From Pseudorhodoferax aquiterrae (lineage in GTDB: Bacteria > Pseudomonadota > Gammaproteobacteria > Burkholderiales > Burkholderiaceae_C), in assembly GCF_014652235.1 (NCBI RefSeq), contig NZ_BMYK01000002.1, positions 496,708 to 560,707 on the forward strand: a stretch of DNA of 64,000 bases, written 5' to 3'. This document shows, in pieces, positions 9,964 through 20,741 of this stretch. Position numbers and translations under genes: made by a program. Under the pieces are notes generated by a model. The model did not search any database. It saw nothing but the letters and a program-made list of their open reading frames with translations, and had not been told where the DNA came from. Position 1 is the first letter of the stretch, and every line of letters starts with the position of its first letter.

Positions 9964-10845
9964 TCAGAGTGCGCTGGCCGAGAAGGTGTCGCAGGCTTTC
10001 ACGCTGCCGGTCTTCAGGCCCGTGGCGAACCAGCGCTGGCGCTGGGCGCTGCTGCCGTGCGTGAAGCTCTCGGGCACCACGGCGCCGCCGCTGCCGCGCT
10101 GCAGCGCGTCGTCGCCGATCTTGGCGGCCGCGTTCATGGCCGACTCGATGTCGCCGTTCTCCAGGATCTGGCGCGCGTCCTGCGCCTTGTTCGCCCACAC
10201 GCCGGCGAAGCAGTCGGCCTGCAGCTCCAGCCGCACGCTCATGCCGTTGTACTGGACCTCGCTCATGCGCTGGCGCATCTGCTCCATCTTGGCCGTGATG
10301 CCCAACAGGTTCTGCACATGGTGGCCGACCTCGTGGGCGATCACATAGGCCTGGGCGAACTCGCCAGGCGCGCCGAGGCGGTTCTTCAGCGTCTCGTAGA
10401 AGCCCAGGTCGATGTAGACCTTCTGGTCGGCCGGGCAGTAGAACGGTCCCATGGCGGCCTGGCCCTGGCCGCAGGCCGTGCGCGTGGCGCCACGGAACAG
10501 CACCAGCGTGGGGTCGCGGTACTGGCCGCCGGCCTCGGCGAACTGCTTGCGCCAGACGTCCTCGGTGTCGGCCAGCACGGTGGAGACGAACTTGGCCATC
10601 TGGTCGTCCGCCGGCGGGCGCTGCGCCGGCCCTTGCGGCTGCTCGATCGCCACGGGCCCACCGCCGCTGAGCATGCCCAACAGCGTCAGCGGGTTCACCC
10701 CCAGAACCCAGCCCCCCACCAGCGCGATCACGATGGTGCCGATGCCGATGCTGCGGCCACCGAACACGGGGCCGCCGCCACCGCCGCCGCCCTGCCCGCG
10801 CCGGTCTTCGACGTTCTCGGATTCTCGATTTCCTTCCCAGCGCAT
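9964..10845 (-). CDS. ypfJ: Neutral zinc metallopeptidase, YpfJ family
   Basis: A 293-residue membrane-anchored protein. A charged and Gly-rich N-terminal stretch is followed by one transmembrane helix at about residues 32-55, then a catalytic domain with the zincin motif HEVGHH beginning at His171. The family feature DQKVYIDLGFYETLKNRLG is seen before it. The family (PF04228-type) is named a zinc metallopeptidase from its motif; a biological substrate is not established to my knowledge. Single gene, divergent from the adenylate cyclase gene. Confidence 0.92.
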   Translation of the reverse strand: MRWEGNRESENVEDRRGQGGGGGGGPVFGGRSIGIGTIVIALVGGWVLGVNPLTLLGMLSGGGPVAIEQPQGPAQRPPADDQMAKFVSTVLADTEDVWRKQFAEAGGQYRDPTLVLFRGATRTACGQGQAAMGPFYCPADQKVYIDLGFYETLKNRLGAPGEFAQAYVIAHEVGHHVQNLLGITAKMEQMRQRMSEVQYNGMSVRLELQADCFAGVWANKAQDARQILENGDIESAMNAAAKIGDDALQRGSGGAVVPESFTHGSSAQRQRWFATGLKTGSVKACDTFSASAL

Positions 10846-10998
10846 GGGGTCTCTCCTGCCTTGTGGTGGCGTGATGGTACCGCTCGTCCGCCAACCGGGC
10901 CGGCCCGCCCCGACACCAATGTTTCCGCATGTACGATGGCTCGCGGACCCGACTCCGCCCGGCGCGGGGCGCCGCTGCACACCGAAGGAAGCCTGCCG

Positions 10999-12213
10999 AT
11001 GGACCTCACCCCGGCCGACAAACCCACTGTCCTCGTGGTCGACGACACCGCGGACAACCTCACCCTGATGGCAGCGCTGCTGCGCGACAGCTGCCGCGTG
11101 AAGGTCGTGAACCACGGTGCCAAGGCCCTGGCCACGGCCGCCAACGCGCCGCCCGACCTGATCCTGCTGGACATCATGATGCCGGAGATCGATGGCTACG
11201 AAGTCTGCCGCCGGCTCAAGGCCGACCCGGCGCTCTCGCACATCCCGGTGATCTTCCTGACCGCCATGACGGACGAGCACTCGGAGGAAAAGGGCTTCGA
11301 GCTCGGGGCGGTCGACTACATCACCAAGCCGCTCAGCCCTCCCATCCTGCTGGCCCGTGTGCACAACCACATCGCGCTGTCGACACGCACGCGCATGCTG
11401 CGCTCCTTGTCGGAAAAGCTCTCGCGCTACCTGTCGCCGCAGATCTACAAGTCGATCTTCGAGGGCGCCAAGGACGTCTCGATTTCGGCCGTGCGCAAGA
11501 AGCTCACGATCTTCTTCTCCGACATCAAGGACTTCACGCGCAATGCCGAGCGCATGCAGCCCGAGGACCTGACCTACTTCCTCAACAACTACTTCTCGGA
11601 GATGTCCAAGATCGCGCTGGACCATGGCGCGACCATCGACAAGTTCATCGGCGACGCCATCGTGATCTTCTTCGGCGACCCGGAAACGCGCGGCGTGGAG
11701 GAAGACGCGCGCCAGTGCGTACGCATGGCCGTGGCCATGCAGCGCCGCATGCGCGAGCTGCAGGCCGTCTGGCGCGACAAGGGCTACCGCCAGCCCTTCC
11801 AGGTGCGCATCGGCATCAACACCGGTTTCTGCCACGTGGGCAACTTCGGCAGCGAGCAGCGCATGGACTACACGGTGATCGGCAGCGAGGTCAACATCGC
11901 CGCGCGGCTGGAGCAGAACGGCATCCCCGACGGCGTGGTCATGTCCTACGAGACCTATGCACTGGTCAAGGACGAGTTCCAGGCCGAAGAGCGCGAGCCG
12001 CTCGCGGCCAAGGGCGTCTCGCGCGACGTGCGCTGCTTCGCGCTGCAGGGCATCCATCCCGACGAGCCCGAGCAGCGCGCCGGCATCCACCAGAACTATG
12101 CCGGCCTGCAGCTGACGCTGGACCCGGGCCGGCTGACCGAGGAAACGCGCGCCCGTGCGCGCCAGGACCTGGCAGCGGCGCTGGCCGCGCTCGACGCAGC
12201 GCCGCCTGCCTGA
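10999..12213 (+). CDS. Response regulator fused to class III adenylate cyclase
   Basis: A 404-residue soluble protein. Receiver domain about residues 9-125: acidic pocket VVDDTADN, phospho-acceptor Asp58 in LLDIMMP, Lys110 in YITKP. Class III cyclase about residues 165-355: metal-binding Asp175 (FFSDIKDFT) and Asp219 (IDKFIGDAIVIFFG), adenine-selecting Lys215, and the transition-state Asn and Arg in GSEVNIAARLE, so the site looks active. The start chosen has GAAGGAAG upstream; 25 earlier in-frame residues lack domain similarity. No histidine kinase is adjacent. cAMP production controlled by phosphorylation is inferred. Confidence 0.92.
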   Translation: MDLTPADKPTVLVVDDTADNLTLMAALLRDSCRVKVVNHGAKALATAANAPPDLILLDIMMPEIDGYEVCRRLKADPALSHIPVIFLTAMTDEHSEEKGFELGAVDYITKPLSPPILLARVHNHIALSTRTRMLRSLSEKLSRYLSPQIYKSIFEGAKDVSISAVRKKLTIFFSDIKDFTRNAERMQPEDLTYFLNNYFSEMSKIALDHGATIDKFIGDAIVIFFGDPETRGVEEDARQCVRMAVAMQRRMRELQAVWRDKGYRQPFQVRIGINTGFCHVGNFGSEQRMDYTVIGSEVNIAARLEQNGIPDGVVMSYETYALVKDEFQAEEREPLAAKGVSRDVRCFALQGIHPDEPEQRAGIHQNYAGLQLTLDPGRLTEETRARARQDLAAALAALDAAPPA

Positions 12214-12217
12214 AGGA

Positions 12218-12784
12218 TCAGGTCTTGGGCAGGGTCACGCCGACCTGGCCCTGGTACTTGCCGCCGCGGTCCTTGTAGCTGGTCTCGCAGACCTCGTCGC
12301 TCTCGAAGAACAGCACCTGGGCGCAGCCCTCGCCCGCGTAGATCTTGGCCGGCAGCGGCGTGGTGTTGGAGAACTCCAGCGTCACATAGCCTTCCCACTC
12401 GGGCTCGAACGGCGTCACGTTGACGATGATGCCGCAGCGCGCGTAGGTGCTCTTTCCGAGGCAGATGGTCAGCACGTTGCGCGGGATGCGGAAGTACTCC
12501 ACCGTGCGCGCCAGCGCGAAGCTGTTGGGCGGGATGATGCAGCTGTCGCCGTGGAAGTCCACGAAGCTCTTCTCGTCGAAGTGCTTGGGGTCCACCACCG
12601 TGCTGTGGATGTTGGTGAAGACCTTGAATTCCGGCGCGCAGCGGATGTCGTAGCCGTAGCTGCTGGTGCCGTAGCTGATGATCTTGTGGCCTTCGCGCTC
12701 GCGGATCTGGCCGGGCTCGAACGGCTCGATCATGCCGTGCTGCTCGGCCATGCGGCGGATCCACTTGTCGCTCTTGATCGTCAT
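12218..12784 (-). CDS. dcd: dCTP deaminase
   Basis: A 188-residue enzyme converting dCTP to dUTP, supplying dTMP synthesis. Motifs: [13 protein letters not shown] near residue 40, the [10 protein letters not shown] active-site strand near residue 115, and the catalytic-Glu region [14 protein letters not shown]. Length and sequence fit the monofunctional enzyme. Its stop lies five bases from the convergent adenylate cyclase stop. Confidence 0.96.
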   Translation of the reverse strand: MTIKSDKWIRRMAEQHGMIEPFEPGQIREREGHKIISYGTSSYGYDIRCAPEFKVFTNIHSTVVDPKHFDEKSFVDFHGDSCIIPPNSFALARTVEYFRIPRNVLTICLGKSTYARCGIIVNVTPFEPEWEGYVTLEFSNTTPLPAKIYAGEGCAQVLFFESDEVCETSYKDRGGKYQGQVGVTLPKT

Positions 12785-12842
12785 GGGTGAAGGCTCTTTC
12801 GAAAACGGGCGGCGATTGTAGGGGGCGGCCCCCCCACCGGGT

Positions 12843-14009
12843 TCAGCGCGGCAGGCCGCCCGCCACGCCCTCGGCCAACCAGTCCATCGCAAGGATCTGC
12901 GGGTCGGCCAGCGTGCGGCCGGCCTCCAGCACCACGCGCCCCGTGTTGTCGCGCAAGGCCTTGCCCGCATGGAAGGGATGCAGCCGCCCGGCCGCGATGT
13001 CCTGCTGGCGCGCCTGCACCTCGTCCTGCACGGCCTTGGGCACGCGCGGGCCGAAGTCGCCCACGCGAACCATGCCCTCGCGCACTCCGCCCCAGACGTT
13101 GCCGCTCTTCCAGCTGCCGTCCAGCACCGCGCGCGCACGCTGCGTGTAGTAGTCGCCCCACTCGTGGCGCACGGCCAGCAATTGGGCGTCGGGTGCGGTC
13201 TTGCGCATGTCGGAGTGGTAGGCGATGGCCAGCCGGCCGCGCTCCTGCGCGGCGGCCATCACGGCGGCCGAGCCGGTGTGAAAGACCATCACGTCGGCGT
13301 CCTGGTTCATGAGCGTCATGGCGGCGTCGCGCTCGCGCGGCGGATCGAACCAGGCCTGCAGCCAGACCAGTTTGACGGCCGCCTGCGGCGCCACCGAGCG
13401 CATGCCCAGCGTGAAGGCATTGATGCCCTGCAGCACCTCGGGGATCGGAAAGCCGGCTACATAGCCCGCCGTGCCGGTCTTGCTCATGCGCCCGGCCGCC
13501 ACGCCGGCGAGGTAGCGCCCCTCGTAGTGGCGCGCATTGGCCGTGGCCACGTTGGGCGCCGTCTTCAGGCCCGTGATGGACTCGAAGCGCACCTCGGGGA
13601 AGTCGCGCGCCACGCGCAGCGTGGGCTCCATGTAGCCGAAGCTGGGCGTGAAGATCAGGCCGCAGCCCTGTAGGGCCAGTTCGCGGATCACGCGCTCGGC
13701 GTCCGGCCCCTCGGCCACGTTCTCCACGTAGCGGGTCTGCACCTGATTGCCGAGTGCGGCCTGCACGGCCTTGCGGCCCTCCTCGTGCTGGCGCACCCAG
13801 CCGGCATCGGTGAGCGGAGCCACATAGACGAAGCCGATCTTGAGCGGATCACCGGCCATGGCCAGACCCGGCAGGCATGCAGTGGCCACGGTGGCCAGCA
13901 GGTGCCTGCGCGACAGCGCGGAGGGAGAGGGTTGTGCCGTGCAGCGGGCGGCAGAAATGAAAGCGCGGCCAAAGCCGCTGCTGCGTATTTTAGAAGTGAC
14001 GCTCTTCAT
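12843..14009 (-). CDS. BMP-family ABC transporter substrate-binding protein (first copy)
   Basis: A 388-residue periplasmic protein of the basic-membrane-protein (BmpA/PnrA) family, which binds nucleosides or purine-like ligands. A long N-terminal leader includes SRRHLL followed by a hydrophobic stretch and AMA, resembling a Tat-type signal. The core has [41 protein letters not shown] and the Trp-rich [18 protein letters not shown]. No lipobox, unlike the second copy at 18.6-19.8 kb. It stands apart from the permease genes, beyond the helicase and deaminase genes, and may share the permease or act as a sensor. Confidence 0.88.
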   Translation of the reverse strand: MKSVTSKIRSSGFGRAFISAARCTAQPSPSALSRRHLLATVATACLPGLAMAGDPLKIGFVYVAPLTDAGWVRQHEEGRKAVQAALGNQVQTRYVENVAEGPDAERVIRELALQGCGLIFTPSFGYMEPTLRVARDFPEVRFESITGLKTAPNVATANARHYEGRYLAGVAAGRMSKTGTAGYVAGFPIPEVLQGINAFTLGMRSVAPQAAVKLVWLQAWFDPPRERDAAMTLMNQDADVMVFHTGSAAVMAAAQERGRLAIAYHSDMRKTAPDAQLLAVRHEWGDYYTQRARAVLDGSWKSGNVWGGVREGMVRVGDFGPRVPKAVQDEVQARQQDIAAGRLHPFHAGKALRDNTGRVVLEAGRTLADPQILAMDWLAEGVAGGLPR

Positions 14010-14077
14010 GGGATGTCCACCAGGGGACGAACTCGGGGGCGCCATTGTCCACCAAAGGCCCGGCCGGCGTGCTGCCG

Positions 14078-17000
14078 TCAACCGATCGGCCGCAGCAGCT
14101 CTGCCACGTCGTCCTCGCTGAACAGCGGCGCCTCGCGCGTCGCCGCGCCGTGCAGCAGGCCCTGCGCCAGCGCCGCCTTGCGCGCCTGCAGGTCCAGGAT
14201 GCGCTCCTCGATCGTGCCCTCGGCCACGAGCTTGTAGACCATCACCTGACGCTGCTGGCCGATGCGGTGCGCGCGCGCCGTGGCCTGCTCCTCCACGGCC
14301 GGGTTCCACCAGGGGTCGTAGTGGATGACGGTGTCGGCCTGGGGCAGGTTCAACCCCGTGCCGCCGGCCTTCAGGCTGATCAGGAACAGCGGCACGGCGC
14401 CGCTGGTGAAGCGCTCGATCACCGCGTCGCGCTGCTGGGTCTGGCCGGTCAGCGTGGCGAACGGGATCTTGCGCTCGCGCAGCGCGGCCTCGATCAAGGC
14501 CAGCATGCCCGTGAACTGCGAGAACAGCAGCACGCGCCGGCCCTCTTCCAGCAGCTCGGGCAGCATCTCCATGAGCAGCTCGAGCTTGGCCGAGCCCGCC
14601 GCTTTGGTGACGCCAGGCGCGGCCTTGACGAGCCGCGGATCGCAACAGACCTGGCGCAGCTTGAGCAGCGCGTCCAGCACCTGGATCTGCGAACGGGCCA
14701 GGCCTTTGTCCGCCAGCGCGGCACGCACCGATTTTTCCGTGGCCAGCCGGATCGTCTCGTACAGGTCGGCCTGCGCGCCATCCAGCGTCACGGGCGAGAT
14801 GCTCTCGACGCGCGCGGGCAGTTCGGTGGCCACCGCCGCCTTGGTCCGGTGCAGCATGAACGGCGTGATGCGCCGGCGCAGCAAGGCCAGCCGCTGCGTG
14901 TCCGCATGCTTCTCGATCGGCTGGCGGAACAGCTCGCGAAAGCGCGCCTGGCTGCCGAGGAAGCCCGGCATCAGGAAGTGGAACAGGCTCCAGAGTTCGC
15001 CCAGGTGGTTCTCCATGGGCGTGCCGGAGAGACACAGGCGCTGGCGCGCCTGCAGCGAAGCCGCCACCTGCGCCGCCTGGGTGCTGGCGTTCTTGATGTG
15101 TTGCGCCTCGTCCAGCACCACCAGATGCCAGCGCTGGCCCAGCCAGCGTTCGCGGTCGCGCTGCAGCAGAGAATACGGCGCCACCACGAGGTCGCAGCCG
15201 CTGAAGTCGGCCTTGTGGCGGTCGGCGCCGTGCCACACGCGCGTGCGTAGCGCGGGCGCGAAGCGCTCGGCCTCGCGGCGCCAGTTGCCCAGCACGCTCA
15301 CGGGCGCCAGCACCAGGCTGGGCCGGTCCGCCCGGCCGTCCTCATGCTCGCGCAGCAGATGGGCCAGGGTCTGCAGCGTCTTGCCCAGGCCCATGTCGTC
15401 GGCCAGGATGCCGGACAGGCCGGCGCGGCGCAGGAATTGCAACCAGTTCAGGCCTTGCTGCTGGTAGGGCCGCAGCTGCGCGCGCAGGCCCGCTGGCGGC
15501 TCAATGGCCGGCGGCGCGCCGCTGACGAGTTCGCGCAGCAGCTGGCGCAAGCCCTCGGCGCCGTCCCAGACCGCGCCTTCGCCCAGCAGCACGCCCATGC
15601 GCAGCGCCTCCAGCCGCGACAGACGCAGGGCCTCGGCCTCCAGGTCGCGCTCGGGGCGCTCGCCCACCAGGTCGATCAGGGCCTGCAGCCAGGGCTGCAG
15701 CGGCTCGGACGGCAGGCGCAACCAGCGGCCGTCGGCTTGCTCGCGCCACAGCCATGGCGGCAGCAGCGGTCCTTCGGGCGTGTGGCGCACCTGCCGCAGC
15801 AGGGCCGGCAGCCAGGGCAGCACGTTGTGGCGGGCGCCGTCGATGGCGATGCCCAGCGACAGCTCGAACCAGGCCACGTCGGTGCCGGCGCGCAGGGCGT
15901 CCTCCAACGCGGCGTCGTCGTGCTCGGCCGTCGGCGACGTGACCTGCACCAGCAGGGCATCGGCCTGCTGCACGAAACCGGCCAGATCGGCGTCGGACTG
16001 CACGTCGAAGCCGGCCGCGCGCAGCGGCGCCCAGTCGTCCATGGCCCAGTCCAGCCAGGTCATGCTGGCCGCGGGCAGGTGAAAGCGCGCCACGGCGTCG
16101 CCCACCAGGCCCAGCGCGCGCAGGCGCAGCTCGGCCGCGCGTTCGGCCGCCACATCGCGGGTCAGCAGCACGCGCCGGCCGTCGTACGCCACCAGCACCT
16201 GGGCCTGCGGCACGAACCACTGGCCGCGCAGGCCGGCGTAGTCGAAGTCCAGCGTGGCGCGCAGCAGGCCGCGCTGGGCCCGCTCGGCGGGCGGCACGCG
16301 CGACAGCCGCAGGCAGGGTACGGGCGGCACCTGGGGCCAGCGTTCGGGCGGCGCGACCACGGGCGGCAGCGGCAGGCCGGCCAGGCGTTCGAGCAGGCGG
16401 CTCTGGTCGTCGCCGAAGGCCGATTGCGGCAGCGGTGGTGCGGCCAGCAGCAGGCGCAGCTGGGCCGCGTCCAGCCCGGGGCATTCCACCGGGCCGCAGC
16501 AGCGGTGCTCCAGGTCCAGGTAGAGCGGCACCTGGGCGCCGTACACGCCGGTGCGCGGGGCGGGGCGGGCGCCGGGCGCATCCGGGTCGGCCCCCTGCTC
16601 CGCCACGCCGGCGCGCAGCTCCCACAGGCTCTCAGCCTCGCGCGGCTGCCGGCTCTCGTGCCACTGCCACAGCAGCCGGCGCGGCGGGCCCCAGCGCAGC
16701 GGCGTCTCGGCCATGGCGCCCGACTCCAGCACCGCAAACAGCCGGCCGGTGCGCGCCGCGGCCTGCACGGCCAGGCTGCCGACGGTGCCGTCGACGGTGC
16801 CGGTGTGCGTGACGCCATAGGTGTAGCGCTGCGTGCCCAGCGACTGGATCAGCCGCACGCATTCGCGGTCGTCGTTGGGCTCGGCGGTGGCCAGCACGGG
16901 GATGCGCAACAAGGCGTCGTAGCCGGGCACCTTGGGCTTGGACCAGCCGCCCCGCTTGAGCGCGCGCGACACCTGCCAGGCCAGTTGCAGCCGCGCCGGC

Positions 17001-17521
17001 CCGCGCGGGCCGCGCGCGGACGGCTCCGCGACCGACAGCAGGTACAGCGGCACGTCGGCGTTGACGGCCGGCGTGCGCGCTTGCGCATCGGCCGGCGCGT
17101 CGTCGAACAGGTCCAGCCAGGCGCGCATGTCCGCCTGCGCACGGGCGGCGGCAGCGACGGGCGCCGGCGCCGTGGCCGCCGGCCGGGCATCGGGCGTGGC
17201 CGGGCGCCGCACCGCGCCGGCGGCGTAGGCGGCCTTCAGCGCCAGCGCCACCGCGTGCTTGCAGTTGTGGCCAACCGGGCAGGAGCAACTGGCGGCGAAG
17301 CGCGCCACCCGGCCGCCATCGCCCAGCTCCATCACCAGGCTGGTGTCGTAGGGCTCACGCTCGCTGCCACGCACCGTGCCGTCCACCTGCCAGTGCTGCG
17401 CGCTCTCGGCGCGCAGCTGGTGTTCAAGTACGCCCTGGTTCAGGTAGACCTGCAGGCCACGGGCATAGGTGGCGGCAGGCAGGTGCGGGGCGATGGACTG
17501 GGGATCGATCAGCAGGTCCAC
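14078..17521 (-). CDS. SWIM zinc-finger SNF2-family helicase
   Basis: About 1147 residues. N-terminal SWIM zinc finger (CSCPVGHNCKH near residue 80), a long divergent middle region, then a SNF2 ATPase in the C-terminal third: Walker A as DDMGLGKTLQTLA, Walker B as VLDEAQHIKN, SGTPMENHLGELW, and the helicase C lobe with LLFSQFTGML, LISLKAGGTGLNL and ATARAHRIGQ. Such proteins act as DNA translocases; the role is unknown. The start is uncertain: GTG at 17521, eight bases after the deaminase stop, is preferred, but an ATG 24 codons upstream overlaps that gene. Confidence 0.9.
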   Translation of the reverse strand: MDLLIDPQSIAPHLPAATYARGLQVYLNQGVLEHQLRAESAQHWQVDGTVRGSEREPYDTSLVMELGDGGRVARFAASCSCPVGHNCKHAVALALKAAYAAGAVRRPATPDARPAATAPAPVAAAARAQADMRAWLDLFDDAPADAQARTPAVNADVPLYLLSVAEPSARGPRGPARLQLAWQVSRALKRGGWSKPKVPGYDALLRIPVLATAEPNDDRECVRLIQSLGTQRYTYGVTHTGTVDGTVGSLAVQAAARTGRLFAVLESGAMAETPLRWGPPRRLLWQWHESRQPREAESLWELRAGVAEQGADPDAPGARPAPRTGVYGAQVPLYLDLEHRCCGPVECPGLDAAQLRLLLAAPPLPQSAFGDDQSRLLERLAGLPLPPVVAPPERWPQVPPVPCLRLSRVPPAERAQRGLLRATLDFDYAGLRGQWFVPQAQVLVAYDGRRVLLTRDVAAERAAELRLRALGLVGDAVARFHLPAASMTWLDWAMDDWAPLRAAGFDVQSDADLAGFVQQADALLVQVTSPTAEHDDAALEDALRAGTDVAWFELSLGIAIDGARHNVLPWLPALLRQVRHTPEGPLLPPWLWREQADGRWLRLPSEPLQPWLQALIDLVGERPERDLEAEALRLSRLEALRMGVLLGEGAVWDGAEGLRQLLRELVSGAPPAIEPPAGLRAQLRPYQQQGLNWLQFLRRAGLSGILADDMGLGKTLQTLAHLLREHEDGRADRPSLVLAPVSVLGNWRREAERFAPALRTRVWHGADRHKADFSGCDLVVAPYSLLQRDRERWLGQRWHLVVLDEAQHIKNASTQAAQVAASLQARQRLCLSGTPMENHLGELWSLFHFLMPGFLGSQARFRELFRQPIEKHADTQRLALLRRRITPFMLHRTKAAVATELPARVESISPVTLDGAQADLYETIRLATEKSVRAALADKGLARSQIQVLDALLKLRQVCCDPRLVKAAPGVTKAAGSAKLELLMEMLPELLEEGRRVLLFSQFTGMLALIEAALRERKIPFATLTGQTQQRDAVIERFTSGAVPLFLISLKAGGTGLNLPQADTVIHYDPWWNPAVEEQATARAHRIGQQRQVMVYKLVAEGTIEERILDLQARKAALAQGLLHGAATREAPLFSEDDVAELLRPIG

Positions 17522-17528
17522 CGGGCGC

Positions 17529-18609
<1,081 letters not shown>

Positions 18610-18628
18610 CATACCACAGGCGCCAAGC

Positions 18629-19783
18629 TTACTTGTCGCCCGGCACCTTGCCTTCCACGCCCTTGACGTAGAACTTGATGCCCGACAGGAATTGGTCGTC
18701 GGCCACGGCGCCGGCGGCCACGACTTCCTTGCCCGTGTTGTCGGCGATCGGGCCCTTCCAGATCGAGAACGTGCCGTCCTTCAGGCCCTTCTTGATCTCG
18801 TCGATCTTGGCCTTGGTCTCGGCCGGCACGTCCGCGGCGATGGAGACCATGTCGATCGCGCCTTCCTTCACGCCCCACCACACGGAACCCGTGGACCAGG
18901 TGCCTTCCAGCGCGTCCTTGGTGGCCTTGATGTAGTACGGTGCCCAGTTGATGATGGCCGAGCCCAGGTGGGCCTGCGGGCCGTAGGCCGTCATGTCCGA
19001 ATCCCAGCCGAAGGCGCGCTTGCCCTTGTCCTGCGCGGTCTTGAGCACGGCGGCCGAGTCGGTGTTCTGCATCAGCACGTCGGCGCCGCCGTTGATCAGC
19101 GCGGTGGCGGCCTCGGTCTCCTTCGGCGGATTGAACCACTCGTTGACCCAGACCACCTTGGTCGTGATCTTGGGGTTCACCGACTGCGCGCCCAGCGTGA
19201 AGCTGTTGATGTTGCGGACCACTTCCGGGATCGGGATCGAGGCCACCACGCCCAGCGTGTTGCTCTTGGTCATGGCGCCTGCGATCACGCCGGCCATGTA
19301 CGCGCCCTCGTAGGTGCGGCTGTCGTAGGTGCGCAGGTTGGGCGCGGTCTTGTAGCCCGTGGCGTGCTCGAACTTCACGTCGGTGGCGTCGGGCGCGACC
19401 TTGAGCATGGGTTCCATGTAGCCGAAGGTGGTGCCGAAGATCAGCTTGTTGCCCTGGCCCACGAGGTCGCGGAACACGCGCTCGGCGTCGGCCGACTCGG
19501 GCACCTTCTCGACGAAGCTCGTGACGATCTTGTCGCCGTACTCCTTCTCCAGCGCCTTGCGCGCGTTGTCGTGCGCGAAGGTCCAGCCGCCGTCTCCCAC
19601 CGGGCCGACGTAGGCGAACGCGATCTTGAGCGGCTCGGCCTTGGGCGCGGGCGCCGGTGCGGCGGCGGCCGGTGCCGGGGCGGGCGCCGGCTCTTCCTTC
19701 TTGCCGCAGGCGGCCAGCGCGGCGGCGGCCATCGCGCTCAGCGCGGCCACGCGCAGCATCGAACGTTTCTTCTGGTCGGTCAT
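18629..19783 (-). CDS. BMP-family ABC transporter substrate-binding lipoprotein (second copy)
   Basis: A 384-residue lipoprotein: the lipobox LAAC is near residue 25, followed by a Lys/Glu and Ala/Pro linker, then a BMP domain starting LKIAFAYVGPVGDGGW. It shares with the first copy the FGYMEPML, IPIPEVVRNINSFTLG and VVWVNEWFNPPKE segments. Paralogous to the protein at 12.8-14.0 kb but more canonical. The ATG at 19783 has a GGAG five bases upstream. Last gene of the ATPase-permease-permease-binding-protein operon, whose likely cargo is a nucleoside, purine base or related compound. Confidence 0.93.
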   Translation of the reverse strand: MTDQKKRSMLRVAALSAMAAAALAACGKKEEPAPAPAPAAAAPAPAPKAEPLKIAFAYVGPVGDGGWTFAHDNARKALEKEYGDKIVTSFVEKVPESADAERVFRDLVGQGNKLIFGTTFGYMEPMLKVAPDATDVKFEHATGYKTAPNLRTYDSRTYEGAYMAGVIAGAMTKSNTLGVVASIPIPEVVRNINSFTLGAQSVNPKITTKVVWVNEWFNPPKETEAATALINGGADVLMQNTDSAAVLKTAQDKGKRAFGWDSDMTAYGPQAHLGSAIINWAPYYIKATKDALEGTWSTGSVWWGVKEGAIDMVSIAADVPAETKAKIDEIKKGLKDGTFSIWKGPIADNTGKEVVAAGAVADDQFLSGIKFYVKGVEGKVPGDK

Positions 19784-19820
19784 GGATTCTCCGGAGGTGT
19801 CAACGAAAAAAGCGGCCCGA

Positions 19821-20741
19821 TTATGAGCCGGGGTAGAAGGGCTTCCCGATGGAGTTGGGCATGTTGGCCCGGATCCATGCGGGGTTGCGCGAGATGATGG
19901 CCAGCACCACCACGGGCGCGAGGTACTGCAGCATCGACAGGAACTGGCTGGGCACCTGCACGCCCTGGCTCTGCAGGAAGAAGCCCAGCTGGCCCACGCC
20001 GCCGAACAGGTAGGCACCCAGCAGCACGCGCGCGGGCCGCCAGGTGGCAAACGTCGTCAGCGCCAGCGCGATCCAGCCGTTGCCGGCCACCATGCCCTCG
20101 ACCCACAGCGGCGTGTAGACCACCGACAAATAGCTGCCCGCCAGCCCGCACAGCGCGCCGCCCGCCAGCACGGCGAGGAAGCGGATGCGCCGCACCGGGT
20201 AGCCCAGTGCGTGGGAAGACTCGGGCGACTCGCCGACCGAGCGCAGCACCAGCCCCGCGCGCGTGCGCATCAGGAACCAGATCAGCGCGAACGTGAACAG
20301 CACGGCGATGTAGACCATGGGATGGTGGCGGAACAGCGCCGGCCCGAACCACGGGATGTCGGCCAGCACGGGAATCGCGTACTGCGGCGAGGGCGGCAGC
20401 TTCTCCTGCACGTAGCCCACGCCCACGAAGGCCGAGAAGCCGCTGCCGAACAGGCTCAGCGCCAGGCCCGTGGCGTACTGGTTGGTGTTGAACCAGATCA
20501 CGAGCACGCCGAAGGCTGCCGCCATGGCCGCGCCGGCCGCCATGCCGGCCGCAAAGCCCACCCAGGTGCTGCCGCTGTGCACGGCGGCCGCGAAGCCGGC
20601 GATGGCGGCGCAGAGCATCATGCCCTCGGCGCCCAGGTTGATGATCCCGGCCTTCTCGTTGATGAGCAGGCCCAGCGCCGCGAGCGCGAGCACGGTGCCC
20701 GCGTTGAGCGTGGCGGCCAGCAAGAGTGCGTACGCGTCCAT
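19821..20741 (-). CDS. ABC transporter permease, nucleoside/purine type (second permease)
   Basis: A 306-residue integral membrane protein with about eight to ten hydrophobic helices. The conserved LINEKAGIINLGAEGMMLCAA near residue 27 marks the BPD_transp_2 family that partners with BMP binding proteins. SVGESPESSHALGYPV is the coupling-helix region that contacts the ATPase. Its ATG shares one base with the upstream permease stop (TGATG). Confidence 0.93.
   Translation of the reverse strand: MDAYALLLAATLNAGTVLALAALGLLINEKAGIINLGAEGMMLCAAIAGFAAAVHSGSTWVGFAAGMAAGAAMAAAFGVLVIWFNTNQYATGLALSLFGSGFSAFVGVGYVQEKLPPSPQYAIPVLADIPWFGPALFRHHPMVYIAVLFTFALIWFLMRTRAGLVLRSVGESPESSHALGYPVRRIRFLAVLAGGALCGLAGSYLSVVYTPLWVEGMVAGNGWIALALTTFATWRPARVLLGAYLFGGVGQLGFFLQSQGVQVPSQFLSMLQYLAPVVVLAIISRNPAWIRANMPNSIGKPFYPGS

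Noticed and set aside
12843-14009. Calling the first BMP gene a pseudogene or a fragment of the second
   Set aside because: It is full length with intact core motifs and its own signal peptide; it is a diverged paralogue.
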